From JACCWM01 sp040393065 (GTDB taxonomy: Bacteria > Myxococcota_A > Bradymonadia > Bradymonadales > Bradymonadaceae), in the NCBI GenBank assembly GCA_040393065.1, contig JBEBUW010000001.1, forward strand, positions 1 through 64,000: a stretch of DNA of 64,000 bases. The letters run 5' to 3'. The notes under the pieces are model-generated. The model was not told where the DNA came from and ran no database searches. It was given only the letters and a program-made list of their open reading frames with translations. Positions 34,801 to 44,387 of the stretch are shown piece by piece. The position numbers and the translations under genes are program-made. Within the stretch, counting starts at the first letter, position 1. Every line of letters starts with the position of its first letter.

Positions 34801-36602
34801 CTAGTAGTGTTCCGATGAATCTCAACCTCGCCAGCGTCATCGATGAAGTCGGGCGCACCAAGGGAATCGATCGCAAGATCCTGATAGATACGCTGGAAGC
34901 GGCTATTTTGACGGCTGCCCGACGTACCTATGGTGCGCAACGTGAGATCGAAGCGCAATTTAATGAGGAGAACGGCGAAATCGAGCTGTTTCAAATTATT
35001 ACGGTCAGCGAAGACGTCGACAATCCGTATCGTGAAGTGGATGTGGAAGATGTTCGTGATGCTGGCTTTGAAGCAGAGCCGGGCGACGAGCTGCTGTTCC
35101 AGATTTTTTATCGCGAAGCGGATCGTGAGAAGGCACGTGTGCAGGATCAACGCTATGGAAAGTTGCTGAATCTGGATTCGTACAATTCGACGTTTGGTCG
35201 TATTGCTGCGCAGACTGCCAAACAGGTCATTATCCAGCGTGTTCGCGAAGCGGAACGCGATATTATTTACAACGAGTATAAGGATACGATTGGCGACATG
35301 GTCGTGGGTCGTGTACGTCGCTTTGAGAAAGGCAATATTATTGTCGATCTGGGGCGTACCGATGCGATTTTGCCACGTCGTGAGCAAACGCCGCGTGAGA
35401 GCTATCGTCCGGGTGACCGCATTCAGGTCATGATCAAGGATGTGCAGCGCTCGAGTCGTGATCCGCAGGTGGTTTTGACGCGGGCCGATCCTCAGCTTTT
35501 GATCAAGTTGTTTGAGCAGGAAGTTCCCGAGATTTACGATGGCGTGGTGCGCATTGTTGCCGTGGCTCGTGAGCCGGGTGTGCGCAGCAAGGTTGCGGTG
35601 TATAGCCGTGATAGCGACATCGATCCGGTGGGCGCATGCGTTGGTATGCGTGGCTCGCGCGTTCAGGCCGTTGTGCAGGAGCTGCGCAACGAGAAAATCG
35701 ATATTGTTCTGTATGTCGAAGACACGGCGCGGTTTGTTTGCAACGCGATCAGCCCGGCCGAGGTCAGCAAGGTGTTGATCGACGAGAGCAATATGACGAT
35801 GGAGTTGATTGTTCCTGATGATCAGCTCAGCCTGGCGATTGGCCGTGGTGGTCAGAACGTTCGTCTGGCCGCGCAGCTCACCGGTTGGAATCTGGATATC
35901 TTCAGCGAAACGCGCCTGAAAACGATGATGGCCGAATCGCGGGCAGCGCTGCTTGAGTTCGAAGGCGTTACCGAAGATATGGTCGATACGTTGTTCACGC
36001 TTGGTTACAACAAGCTGGAACACATGGCACAGGCTTCGGAGCGTGAACTGGCGCAGATTCCGGGCATGAATGCCGGTGCTGCGGCACGTATTATCGAGGC
36101 AGCTTCGGAAATTCTGGCACGTCCGGCACCGGGTTCACCGGAAGCAATGACGCCGGAAGATCGGGAGCGCAAGGCGCTTGAGCGCGTGCGTGGTGTCGGG
36201 CCGAAAATGGCCGAGGCATTGCATGCAGCCGGTTATATTACGATCTATGACATTGCCTTTGGCGATGACGTGGAGAAACTTGCAGAAGACGCCGGCCTTG
36301 GTAAAAACGTCAAGAAAGCCAAGCAGATGTGGTATGCCGCCCGGGAATTTCTGGAGCGCGAAGAGGGCATGACCGAAGAGGTTTTCGCCGTGCGCAAGCA
36401 GGAATACCTGGATAAAAAAGCGGAACTTGCCGCGCAAAGTGAAGTTGCCGAAGTTTCTGAAGCAGAAGCCGCGCAAAGTGAAGTTGCCGAGGCGACGGAC
36501 GGTGAAGGCGCTGATGAGAGTGTCGGGGCCGAAGTTGCTGATGCAGAAGCTGTTGATGCAGAAGTATCGCAAGACAGCACGGTTGATGAAGACGTCGAGT
36601 AA
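34797..36602 (+). CDS. nusA: Transcription elongation/termination factor NusA
   Basis: 601 aa from the ATG that overlaps the rimP stop. The N-terminal RNA-polymerase-binding domain (1-140) is followed by S1 (about 160-225; MVVGRVRRFEKGNIIVDLG), KH1 and KH2 (235-375; LAIGRGGQNVRLAAQLTGW near 350), then helix-hairpin-helix repeats (400-515; RVRGVGPKMAEALHAAGY). A Glu/Ala/Val-rich acidic tail (about 530-601) with AAQSEVAE repeats is longer than in most NusA proteins. Central to pausing, antitermination and, if the leader hairpin works, to its own operon's control. Confidence 0.97.
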   Translation: MTSSVPMNLNLASVIDEVGRTKGIDRKILIDTLEAAILTAARRTYGAQREIEAQFNEENGEIELFQIITVSEDVDNPYREVDVEDVRDAGFEAEPGDELLFQIFYREADREKARVQDQRYGKLLNLDSYNSTFGRIAAQTAKQVIIQRVREAERDIIYNEYKDTIGDMVVGRVRRFEKGNIIVDLGRTDAILPRREQTPRESYRPGDRIQVMIKDVQRSSRDPQVVLTRADPQLLIKLFEQEVPEIYDGVVRIVAVAREPGVRSKVAVYSRDSDIDPVGACVGMRGSRVQAVVQELRNEKIDIVLYVEDTARFVCNAISPAEVSKVLIDESNMTMELIVPDDQLSLAIGRGGQNVRLAAQLTGWNLDIFSETRLKTMMAESRAALLEFEGVTEDMVDTLFTLGYNKLEHMAQASERELAQIPGMNAGAAARIIEAASEILARPAPGSPEAMTPEDRERKALERVRGVGPKMAEALHAAGYITIYDIAFGDDVEKLAEDAGLGKNVKKAKQMWYAAREFLEREEGMTEEVFAVRKQEYLDKKAELAAQSEVAEVSEAEAAQSEVAEATDGEGADESVGAEVADAEAVDAEVSQDSTVDEDVE

Positions 36603-36654
36603 TTACTCGGGCGTTGCATTGACCGGGTTCGGATTTTTTGAAGGATAAACAAAA

Positions 36655-36682
36655 GGATCGGTGTGAAGGGATGCACCGATCC
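36655..36682 (+). other. Perfect hairpin between nusA and ylxR
   Basis: GGATCGGTG (36655-36663) and CACCGATCC (36674-36682) form a 9-bp stem with a 10-nt loop. There is no T-run, so it is more likely an mRNA processing or stability element than a terminator. Confidence 0.6.
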
Positions 36683-36708
36683 TGCATTCAGGCAGGAGAA
36701 ATAGATAG

Positions 36709-37350
36709 GTGAGCAATCTGGGAAAGCATGATCAAATAGAGGCGGAAGGCGCAGGTGGCGAAGAAGAATTGTCTTCGGAGCGTACCTGTGTTGGATGTCG
36801 CGAGAAGGCTTCGCCCGAGATGCTAGAACGATTTGTGTATATCGAAGGTGCAGGTCTGGTTTTTGATGTACGCAAGAAGGCCCCGGGCCGCGGCGTGTAT
36901 GTGCATGCGCGGCCACACTGTGTTACACAGGCGGCGACGCGAGGAGGTTTTTCGCGTGGTTTGAAGCGGGCCGTATCGGGTGTTGAGGGTGCGAGTATTC
37001 TTCGTGACATGCGTGCAGGCGTGGCGCGGCGACTTCGTGAATCGTTGCAGAGTGCGGTGTTGGCTCAGGCGGCGGAAGTCGGTTCTCAGAAGGTTTCGGA
37101 GGCGGTTGCCGGCGGTCAGGTGCAGTTGTTACTGGTCGCAGCCGATGCCGGAGAAAGTACTCGGATGAAATACATCAGCAACGCCGAGCGTAAAAGGATT
37201 GCGACGGAGGATTATCTGCGTGGTGAAGAGCTGGGAAGTTTGAGTGGTCGCGAGTATGTTGCGGTCATGGCGATTACGCAGCGAGTTTTTTCGCAACGAA
37301 TTGAATGTGATATTGGTAAACTAAGGGAACTCGGCACGTTTGAGGGTTGA
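36709..37350 (+). CDS. ylxR: YlxR-like RNA-binding protein fused to an L7Ae-like domain
   Basis: 213 aa from a GTG (GGAG upstream at 36695). Residues 25-95 are the YlxR/DUF448 fold with CVGCREK and GRGVYVHARPHCV. Residues about 110-205 look like the YlxQ/L7Ae kink-turn fold (VSEAVAGGQVQLLLVAADAG ... EYVAVMAITQ). In Firmicutes ylxR and ylxQ are separate neighbours at this locus, so this is a fusion of the two. Probably nucleoid- or RNA-associated. Confidence 0.85.
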   Translation: MSNLGKHDQIEAEGAGGEEELSSERTCVGCREKASPEMLERFVYIEGAGLVFDVRKKAPGRGVYVHARPHCVTQAATRGGFSRGLKRAVSGVEGASILRDMRAGVARRLRESLQSAVLAQAAEVGSQKVSEAVAGGQVQLLLVAADAGESTRMKYISNAERKRIATEDYLRGEELGSLSGREYVAVMAITQRVFSQRIECDIGKLRELGTFEG

Positions 37351-37543
37351 ACCTTCGCACGAAGCGAAGTATGCACTGTTTGCGAATGCGCACCCCAAAA
37401 ATGTGGGCAGATCAGAATTTGTCCCGGCGTGACGAGCGCTATCGTTACTGTAGATATACAGGAATTTGGAGAAACAACTGTTCGCAGCGGTCCCAGTACT
37501 TCTAGAGAGTTAGAGGACTGGCCGCGGGCAGAGTGGAGAGCAC

Positions 37544-40459
37544 ATGGCACAAAGACGCGTTTACGAATTAGCCGAAGAGCTGGGCTTTAACAGACAAGAA
37601 CTGGTGACAACAATCAACAAGCTTGGTCTCGGCTTTTCCGTGGGCAACTACATGGCAGTCTTGAGCTCGACGGAAGCCGAGTCGATCAAGCGTGCATTGA
37701 AAGGGGAGAAACAAGCGCCTGCTGGTAAAAAGGCAGCGACCCCGCGCAAAAAGAGTGCGCCTAAGGCCAGCGAAAGCGCGGCCGATAAGGCAGACGCTCC
37801 GGTTGCAGCAGCACCGGTTCGCCGCCGCAAAAAGGTTGAGGAACCTGAAGTGGCAAAAGACGAGGCCGGTGAGGACTTGAAGGCTGTGAAGCCTGTGATT
37901 CGCCGTCGTCCTCAGGTCGAGGAAGAAGAGCCCGCTGCAGTAGAAGTGGCAGCCCAGGCAGAACCTGCGGCGGAAGTGGCGGAAACGCCTGAAGAAGTTC
38001 AGGAAGAGCCGGCCGTTGTCGCTGAAGAGCCTGTGAAGGTTGAAGACAGCAGTGAGCCTGTGGAAGAAGTCCGCGAAGAGGCCGCTGAGCCTGCGGCAGC
38101 TGAGGTTGTGGCGGAGCCTGAAGTTCAAGAGCAGGCCGCTGCCGAAGTTGCAAAAACTGAGACACCGGTTGCCGAACAGCCGCCTGTTGTCGAAGAAGCT
38201 GTGGAGGAAACTCCGGCCGCTGCGGCGGAGGATGTTTCGGCAGAATCCGAGACTGCAGCCGCAGAGAGTGCAGAGCCGGCAGCCGTTGCTGAAGAAAGCA
38301 AAGAGCGACCCGTCGCAGCTGCGCCTCCGACTGCGCCAGCCGTTCCGAGTTCGCCGCCGCCCGGACATCCGTCCCGGGCACCTGCCAAGCGTGGTGGCGC
38401 GAAGATTCTTGGAAAGATCAGCGAAACGGTACTGATTGAGCGCCTTGCTGCCGAGGGCAAAGACTTTACGCCGGGTCCGGCACGTTCTCGCCAGGAGCGC
38501 GATGCCACGGATTCTTCCGATGCAGGGATTCCTTCGACCACACGTCGTCGCAGTTCTGCCAAGCGTGTTGTGGAAGGTCGTGATCTGTATGATCCCAAGG
38601 CTCGCCGCAGCAAACGTCGCGGTTCGCGTGGCAGCAGCCGCAGCGAGAAGAAAATTCGTCCGCCGATGCCGGAAATTGCCGAAACGGCCGAGCACAAAAA
38701 GGTCATTCGTATCGAAGACGTTATCTCGGTTGGAGATCTGGCGCATCAGATGGGTATCAAAGCAGCTCAGGTTGCGATGAAACTCATCGAGTCGGGCATG
38801 ATGGCTACGGTCAATACGATGCTCGATTATGATACGGCCGCGATTATTTCGGAGGAATTTGGCTACACCGTTGAAAACGTCGCGTTTGATATCGGCAATT
38901 TCTACGATGTTTCGCCCGATCCTGCTGAAACGCTTAAACCGCGTCCGGCTGTGGTGACGGTCATGGGTCACGTTGACCATGGTAAAACGTCGTTGCTCGA
39001 TGTGATCCGTAAAGCCAGCGTTACGAGCGGTGAGTTTGGTGGAATTACGCAGCATATCGGTGCGTACATCGTGCAAACCGAGCGCGGAACGACGACGTTT
39101 TTGGATACACCGGGTCACGAGGCGTTTACTGCGCTGCGTGCTCGCGGAACCAAGGCGACGGATATCGTGGTTCTGGTTGTTGCTGCGGACGACGGCGTGA
39201 TGCCGCAAACGGTGGAAGCGATTAACCATGCGCGCGAGGCCAAGGTGCCGATCGTTGTGGCCATCAATAAAATCGATAAGCAGGCGGCCAATCCGGATCG
39301 CGTGCGTACGGCGCTGGCTGAATACGATTTGATTCCAGAAGACTGGGGCGGCAACACGCTTTTTGTGGAAGTGAGCGCCAAGCAAAATCTTGGCATCGAT
39401 GATTTGCTCGAAGCCATTCAGCTGCAAGCAGACCTTGAAGATCTGAAGGCCAATCCGGATCGCGAAGCCCAGGGTCTGGTGATTGAGGCCGAGTTGGATA
39501 TCGGTCGCGGTCCTGTGGCCACGGTGCTGGTGCAGCGTGGAACGTTGAAAACTGGCGATATCATTGTCAGTGGTCGGTTCTACGGACGTGTTCGCGCGAT
39601 GATCGATGATCGCAGCAAGCAGGTCACGTTGGCCGGGCCGAGCAGTCCTGTGGTGATCACCGGATTGAACGGGATTCCGGAAGCCGGTGAGCCGTTCTTT
39701 GTGGTGGCAGACGACCGTGCAGCAAAGCGGATTACGGAACACGTCGCCAGCCAGCGTCGCAAAGAGAATATGGCCAGTCGTGCACGTGAAGTTCATGGCA
39801 GCCTGGAAGATATCTCGGCGGCCATCAAGAAGGGTGAGCTGAAGGAATTGAAGCTGATCCTGAAAGGCGACGTGCATGGTTCGGTGGAGGCGCTTCGTGA
39901 TGCGTTTGCCAAGCTTGGAAACGATGAGGTGCGTGTAAAAACCATCCACTCGGGCGTTGGCGGCATTACGGAAAACGACGTCAACCTGGCTGCGTCTTCG
40001 GAAGCAGGTGCGGTGATTGTCGGATTCAACGTGCGCCCGGATAGTCGTGCGGTCGATGTTGCTGAGAAATACAATGTTCAGATCATGACGCACACGATTA
40101 TTTACGATGCGCTTGCACAGGTTCACTCGATTCTGGAAGGACTTTTGTCGCCCATTATCGAAGAGCGAGTTCTGGGTCATGCCGAGGTGCGCGATACGTT
40201 CCATGCGCCCAAGGTGGGAACCATCGCAGGTTGCTACGTTACCGATGGTGTGTTGCGCCGAAACGCACGGGCGCGCCTGTTGCGTGATGGCCGTGTGATT
40301 TACGAGTCCACGCTGGGTTCGCTGCGTCGCTTCAAGGATGACGTGCGCGAAGTCAAAACGGGCTATGAGTGCGGTACATCGCTGGAGAACTTCAACGATA
40401 TCAAGGTCGGCGATATTATCGAAGTCTATGAATACGAAGAAGTTTCCGCGACTCTCTAA
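37544..40459 (+). CDS. infB: Translation initiation factor IF-2
   Basis: 971 aa. N-terminal IF2_N unit (1-54; RVYELAEELGFNRQELVTTINKLG), a long Ala/Glu/Val/Pro linker (about 55-290), a second N-type helical unit near 390-440 (ISVGDLAHQMGIKAAQVAMKL), then the GTPase domain: G1 GHVDHGKT near 475, DTPGHE, NKID. Domains II-IV follow (KTIHSGVGGITENDV; EVKTGYECG). The acidic linker is unusually long. GGAG 6 bases before the ATG; the 193-bp gap from ylxR holds no gene. Confidence 0.98.
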   Translation: MAQRRVYELAEELGFNRQELVTTINKLGLGFSVGNYMAVLSSTEAESIKRALKGEKQAPAGKKAATPRKKSAPKASESAADKADAPVAAAPVRRRKKVEEPEVAKDEAGEDLKAVKPVIRRRPQVEEEEPAAVEVAAQAEPAAEVAETPEEVQEEPAVVAEEPVKVEDSSEPVEEVREEAAEPAAAEVVAEPEVQEQAAAEVAKTETPVAEQPPVVEEAVEETPAAAAEDVSAESETAAAESAEPAAVAEESKERPVAAAPPTAPAVPSSPPPGHPSRAPAKRGGAKILGKISETVLIERLAAEGKDFTPGPARSRQERDATDSSDAGIPSTTRRRSSAKRVVEGRDLYDPKARRSKRRGSRGSSRSEKKIRPPMPEIAETAEHKKVIRIEDVISVGDLAHQMGIKAAQVAMKLIESGMMATVNTMLDYDTAAIISEEFGYTVENVAFDIGNFYDVSPDPAETLKPRPAVVTVMGHVDHGKTSLLDVIRKASVTSGEFGGITQHIGAYIVQTERGTTTFLDTPGHEAFTALRARGTKATDIVVLVVAADDGVMPQTVEAINHAREAKVPIVVAINKIDKQAANPDRVRTALAEYDLIPEDWGGNTLFVEVSAKQNLGIDDLLEAIQLQADLEDLKANPDREAQGLVIEAELDIGRGPVATVLVQRGTLKTGDIIVSGRFYGRVRAMIDDRSKQVTLAGPSSPVVITGLNGIPEAGEPFFVVADDRAAKRITEHVASQRRKENMASRAREVHGSLEDISAAIKKGELKELKLILKGDVHGSVEALRDAFAKLGNDEVRVKTIHSGVGGITENDVNLAASSEAGAVIVGFNVRPDSRAVDVAEKYNVQIMTHTIIYDALAQVHSILEGLLSPIIEERVLGHAEVRDTFHAPKVGTIAGCYVTDGVLRRNARARLLRDGRVIYESTLGSLRRFKDDVREVKTGYECGTSLENFNDIKVGDIIEVYEYEEVSATL

Positions 40460-40481
40460 GTAGTTGGAACAAGGTTAAGTC

Positions 40482-40844
40482 ATGAAGGCAAAGCGTGGTT
40501 TTAAACGGTCGGAACGGGTCAGTCAGCAATTGCACGAGCTGCTTGCAGCATGCTTGCTGACGACCGTGGGTGACCCTCGGGTAGCCAATGTGCAGATTAC
40601 GCACGTTGATTTGAGCCCAAATCTGCGGTTTGCGCGTATTTTCTATGTGCTTTTCGGCGACGAAGAGCGCGGCGTTGACAAACAAGTCCAGGCCGCGCTC
40701 GATCGCTCCATTGGATTGCTCAAGCGCGAAGTGGGTGCCCAGCTCGCGCTCAAGTATATTCCGGATATGGAGTTCAAGTACGACGAGTCGATTGAACGTG
40801 CGCGCAGAATTGATGAATTGTTGTCGAATTTGGATGATATGTAG
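40482..40844 (+). CDS. rbfA: Ribosome-binding factor A
   Basis: 120 aa KH-type protein for 16S 5'-end maturation and cold adaptation. Pattern: RSERVSQQLHELLAACLL, DPRVANVQITHVDLSPNLRFARIFYVLFG, LKREVGAQLALKYIPDMEFKYDESIERARRIDELL. Starts 22 bp after infB. Confidence 0.96.
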   Translation: MKAKRGFKRSERVSQQLHELLAACLLTTVGDPRVANVQITHVDLSPNLRFARIFYVLFGDEERGVDKQVQAALDRSIGLLKREVGAQLALKYIPDMEFKYDESIERARRIDELLSNLDDM

Positions 40845-40917
40845 CCTGCACTGTTTGCATCGCAGTCAGGAATGATTTCGGTGCAGGTGGCTGCACCTGT
40901 AGAACTGGAAGTCCGGT

Positions 40918-41949
40918 ATGACGCAGCCTGCCGAAGCTGAACGATCCCCGCAGATTTTCTCCACACAATCACCAGAAATTGCGCTTCAACTCGAAGCGGT
41001 CGCAGAGGTTATTGCGGCTGCTGAGACATTTCTTGTGGTTTCGCATACCAGTCCGGATGGTGACGCGGTTGGTTCAACGCTGGCCATGGGGCTTTTGCTT
41101 GAGCAACTGGGCAAGAAGGTTTGCTTCTACAATCAGGACCCGGTTCCGTACAATTTTGAGTTTTTGCCGGGGACGCAGAACTGGACGACATCGATTCCGG
41201 AAACGGCCAGTTTTGATGTCACGGTGATGCTGGATTGTGGAGAGCGTGGGCGAATCGGACTGGATTTTCCCGAGAACGGCTGGGGCAAAAAGGTCGTCAT
41301 CATCGATCATCACAAAACCTGGGATCCGAGCCTGGCGGATGCGTACATCCATGATGTGAACGCGGCCGCGACCGGTGAGCTGATTTTCTGGTTGGTCGGA
41401 AAAATGGGCCAGCTGACGACGGAAATCGCGCAGAGCCTGTATTGCTGCATGATGACCGACACGGGCAGTTTTCGGTATTCGAATACGAGTCGGACGGCGT
41501 TCAGAATTGCCGGCGAACTGGTCGAGGCGGGTGCCAATCCGTGGCATATGACGAGTCATATCTACGAAGATCAGCCCAGAGAGCGGTTGGATTTGTTGTG
41601 CCGCGTGCTTTCGACGCTGAGTTTGTCGGCGTGTGGGCGGCTGGCGTTTTTGCGCGTTGAAAAGCAGATGTTTGCTGATCTTTCGCCGGCCGGGGATATT
41701 ACAGACGGTTTTATCAATTACGCGCGCTCGATTCGCGGTGTGGAAGTCGCAACGCAGCTTCGTGAGGCGGAAGAAGGCGTCTGGCGCGTGTCGTTTCGTT
41801 CGCGCGGCAAGGTCGATGTGTCCAGCCTGGCTGCCAGATTTGGCGGCGGCGGACACTTCAACGCCGCAGGCTGTGAAATGAGCGGGACGCCCGAGCAAAT
41901 TGAAGCGCGCTTGAGTCAGGCGCTGGTGGATTTGCTTGATCCTGCCTGA
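40918..41949 (+). CDS. nrnA: NrnA-type DHH phosphoesterase (oligoribonuclease/pAp phosphatase)
   Basis: 343 aa. DHH domain: SHTSPDGDAVGSTLAMG (near 41-57), VTVMLDCGE, IIDHHKTW (near 127-134). DHHA1 domain: FGGGGHFNAAG near 306-316. It degrades nano-RNA and pAp. A DHH gene between rbfA and truB is common in this operon in many phyla. Confidence 0.93.
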   Translation: MTQPAEAERSPQIFSTQSPEIALQLEAVAEVIAAAETFLVVSHTSPDGDAVGSTLAMGLLLEQLGKKVCFYNQDPVPYNFEFLPGTQNWTTSIPETASFDVTVMLDCGERGRIGLDFPENGWGKKVVIIDHHKTWDPSLADAYIHDVNAAATGELIFWLVGKMGQLTTEIAQSLYCCMMTDTGSFRYSNTSRTAFRIAGELVEAGANPWHMTSHIYEDQPRERLDLLCRVLSTLSLSACGRLAFLRVEKQMFADLSPAGDITDGFINYARSIRGVEVATQLREAEEGVWRVSFRSRGKVDVSSLAARFGGGGHFNAAGCEMSGTPEQIEARLSQALVDLLDPA

Positions 41950-41982
41950 CCTTTTCGAAAAAATTACAATTTGAGCTTATCT

Positions 41983-42894
41983 ATGGATGGACTGCTTCTG
42001 ATCGATAAACCGGCAGGCATCACCAGCTTTGATGTTGTGCGTCAGGTTCGCAGACTGGCCCGGACGCGTCGCGTGGGCCATACGGGTACACTTGATCCGG
42101 ATGCGACCGGGCTTTTGCCGATCGTGCTCGGGCATTGCACAAAACTTGCGAAGTTCCTCGTGTTTGACCAGAAGGAATACGTGTTCGAAGTGTGTTTTGG
42201 CAGCGAAACCGACACGGATGATTCGACCGGTGAAGTGATTCAGACCGGTGACTGGAAGCATATCGGGCAGGAAGCGCTGGAGGCTGCGCTGGAGCAGTTT
42301 CGTGGGCCGATACTGCAGGTGCCGCCGATTTATTCGGCGCTCAAAATCGATGGGAAACGAGCGTACGATCTGGCGCGGCAGGGAAAAGACGTTGTGCTGG
42401 AGGCGCGGCCGGTGGAAATTTACGGCCTGGAATTGCTGGAGTTTTCGGCGCCTCATGCCCGGTTGCGGGTTCAGTGCAGTGCCGGGACCTATGTGCGTTC
42501 GCTGGCGCGTGACCTGGGGCGTGCGCTGGGAAGTTTTGCGCATACGACGTCGATTCGGCGTACGGAAATCGGAGAGCTGAACATTGAGCAGGCGCATGCG
42601 CTGGATGCGATTGATCCGGATAAGTTTGCGGATTATCTGATTGCGCCGCTGGAGATGTTGCGGAGCGTTCCCGGTTACGAAGCCAGCGACGCGGAACGAA
42701 GAGCCATTGAGTATGGCCAGCGCATCGAAATCGAAGCCGGGGACGCTCTGTCGGCACTTGTCGTGGGGGACACGATCATTTTGCGGACGCGTGAGCAGGA
42801 GCTGCTTGCCGTGACCGAAGTCGAGGAACTTTTGGAGGCAGGGCGGCTGCGGATTCGCCCAAGGCGTGTGTTTCAAAACGAATCGTCGAAGTAA
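41983..42894 (+). CDS. truB: tRNA pseudouridine-55 synthase
   Basis: 303 aa from the ATG at 41983 (MDGLLLIDKPAGITSFDVV); a TTG at 41971 would add four residues, and neither start has a strong RBS. Catalytic Asp38 in GHTGTLDPDATGLLP; further TruB blocks VPPIYSALKIDGKRAYDLAR and VQCSAGTYVRSLARDLG. The C-terminal PUA-like region is present. Last recognised gene of the operon; rpsO and pnp, often next, are absent here. Confidence 0.96.
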   Translation: MDGLLLIDKPAGITSFDVVRQVRRLARTRRVGHTGTLDPDATGLLPIVLGHCTKLAKFLVFDQKEYVFEVCFGSETDTDDSTGEVIQTGDWKHIGQEALEAALEQFRGPILQVPPIYSALKIDGKRAYDLARQGKDVVLEARPVEIYGLELLEFSAPHARLRVQCSAGTYVRSLARDLGRALGSFAHTTSIRRTEIGELNIEQAHALDAIDPDKFADYLIAPLEMLRSVPGYEASDAERRAIEYGQRIEIEAGDALSALVVGDTIILRTREQELLAVTEVEELLEAGRLRIRPRRVFQNESSK

Positions 42895-43313
42895 GTCGAA
42901 GTAATCAGATCCTCGACCGGGTTTGCGCCGATTTTCTTGTTGTATCGCGTGGAAAAGGACGGGCCCGGGCGTTTCATCTGGCGTTCTAACCGGGGATCTT
43001 TGCCGGTGCCGCATTTGCTGCAGGCTGCAAGCCGCAGTGGGCGGCGTCTGGCGAGGGGGCGTATGCGATTTTGCAGGGCTTGAATCGGCTTGTGACCGTG
43101 ATTGTTTTTGTGGGCTTTGGCATTGGAACGATGCTGGATTCCCTGCGGAACGAAGGATGGTAGCCGGGGCCTTTGCGGGACCGTTCACTGCTTTTTCGAG
43201 AAGAAACAAGGTGCAAGCTCGCCGGTAAGTGTTCTACAACGCTAGCAAGAATCTGGTCGTGATATTGGCGCTGGTTCAGAGCCCGGCGTGTCTTTGAAGG
43301 TGGAGAGTTGAAC
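42895..43313. other. Gap after truB with a possible tiny membrane peptide
   Basis: No clear gene and no obvious T-run terminator. From about 42989 one frame reads FAGAAFAAGCKPQWAA ... LNRLVTVIVFVGFGIGTMLDSL and ends with a TAG at 43161-43163. Starting at an internal TTG it would be about 30 aa with one membrane helix. It may be a gene remnant. Confidence 0.3.
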
Positions 43314-44387
43314 ATGACGAAGAGAACCATTGCACTCTACGGCGCTACGGGTTTTACGGGGCGATTGGTCGCGCATCGGTTGGCCGAGCAGGCGGCTCAG
43401 GTGCACATTGTGATTGCCGGTAGAAACCAGGCCGCGCTGGAAAACCTGGCCGAAGAACTCGCCGCAAACCATAACGGCATCGAAGTGGAGCTTCGGATCG
43501 CGAGCGTGCGTGATGTGGCGTCGCTCGATGCGATGCTTCAGGGCGTGGATGTACTGATCAGCTGCGCCGGGCCGTTTACGGATATTGGTGCGCCGGTGGC
43601 CGAGGCGGCGATTCGCAATGGTGCGCATTATATCGATACCACGGGTGAGCAGGGTTATATGAACTGGCTGCTCGAGACGTGCGATGCGCCGGCCACGGAG
43701 CGGGGTGTGGTGCTTTTGTCGGCATGCGCGTTTGAGTATGCGGTTGGTGATTTTGCGGCCGAGTATGCATTGCGTGAGGGGGCCGTGCATGTGGCGGTGG
43801 CCTATGCAACGCGCAATATGGGGATGAGTCAGGGAACGAAGAAGTCGGTGCTGCGGGCTTTGTCGGAGAAGGGGCTGACGTATTTGCACGGTCGTCTGGT
43901 GGAGCGGCGGCCGGCGTACCGGCTTTTTGATGTGCCGTTTCCGGACGGGGCAACGCGAAAGGCGGTCTGGTTTCCGGGTGGCGAGGCATTGCAGGTACCG
44001 CTGCGCGGGGGCGTGACCTGGGTGGAGAGCTGCATGGTGATGGGGGAGGGGACGGCGTATTTGATGGCGACGGTTTCGGGGGCCATTCCCTGGATGGTGA
44101 AACTTGCGCGGCCGGCGGCGGACAAGGTCATCGGGATGACGAGCGATGATCCGCATGCCAATGAGCGGGGGAAGCCGGATTTTCTCGTGATTGCGTTTGA
44201 TCCGCGAACGGGAGAGAGGCTGGCGACGTTGCACGGTGGAGATCCGTATCTTGTCACGGCGAATATCGTGGTGGAGGCTGCGACACGTTTGCTGGAAAAA
44301 CCACCGATTCGGGTCGGGTTTACGTCGGCGGCAGCGCTTTTTGATGCGGATAGTTTTCTGGAAGCTGTGGGGCTTACGCTCGTTTAG
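43314..44387 (+). CDS. Saccharopine-dehydrogenase-like / trans-enoyl-reductase-family oxidoreductase
   Basis: 357 aa; GGAG 8 bases before the ATG. Rossmann start TIALYGATGFTGRLVAHRLAEQ, IAGRNQAALENLAEEL, DVLISCAGPFTDIGAPVAEAAIRNGAHYIDTTGE: the pattern of the family that includes mycobacterial trans-acting enoyl reductases and eukaryotic SCCPDH. NADP(H) dependence and a lipid or polyketide-like substrate are likely; the real substrate is unknown. Monocistronic in appearance. Confidence 0.85.
   Translation: MTKRTIALYGATGFTGRLVAHRLAEQAAQVHIVIAGRNQAALENLAEELAANHNGIEVELRIASVRDVASLDAMLQGVDVLISCAGPFTDIGAPVAEAAIRNGAHYIDTTGEQGYMNWLLETCDAPATERGVVLLSACAFEYAVGDFAAEYALREGAVHVAVAYATRNMGMSQGTKKSVLRALSEKGLTYLHGRLVERRPAYRLFDVPFPDGATRKAVWFPGGEALQVPLRGGVTWVESCMVMGEGTAYLMATVSGAIPWMVKLARPAADKVIGMTSDDPHANERGKPDFLVIAFDPRTGERLATLHGGDPYLVTANIVVEAATRLLEKPPIRVGFTSAAALFDADSFLEAVGLTLV

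Noticed and set aside
37568..40204. Long open frame (878 codons) antisense to infB
   Set aside because: Produced by codon bias of infB; infB itself is certain, and the antisense product is a His/Arg/Cys-rich low-complexity chain with no family resemblance.
42923..43228. 101-codon frame after truB
   Set aside because: Cys/Trp/Arg-rich product, no RBS, no likeness to known proteins.
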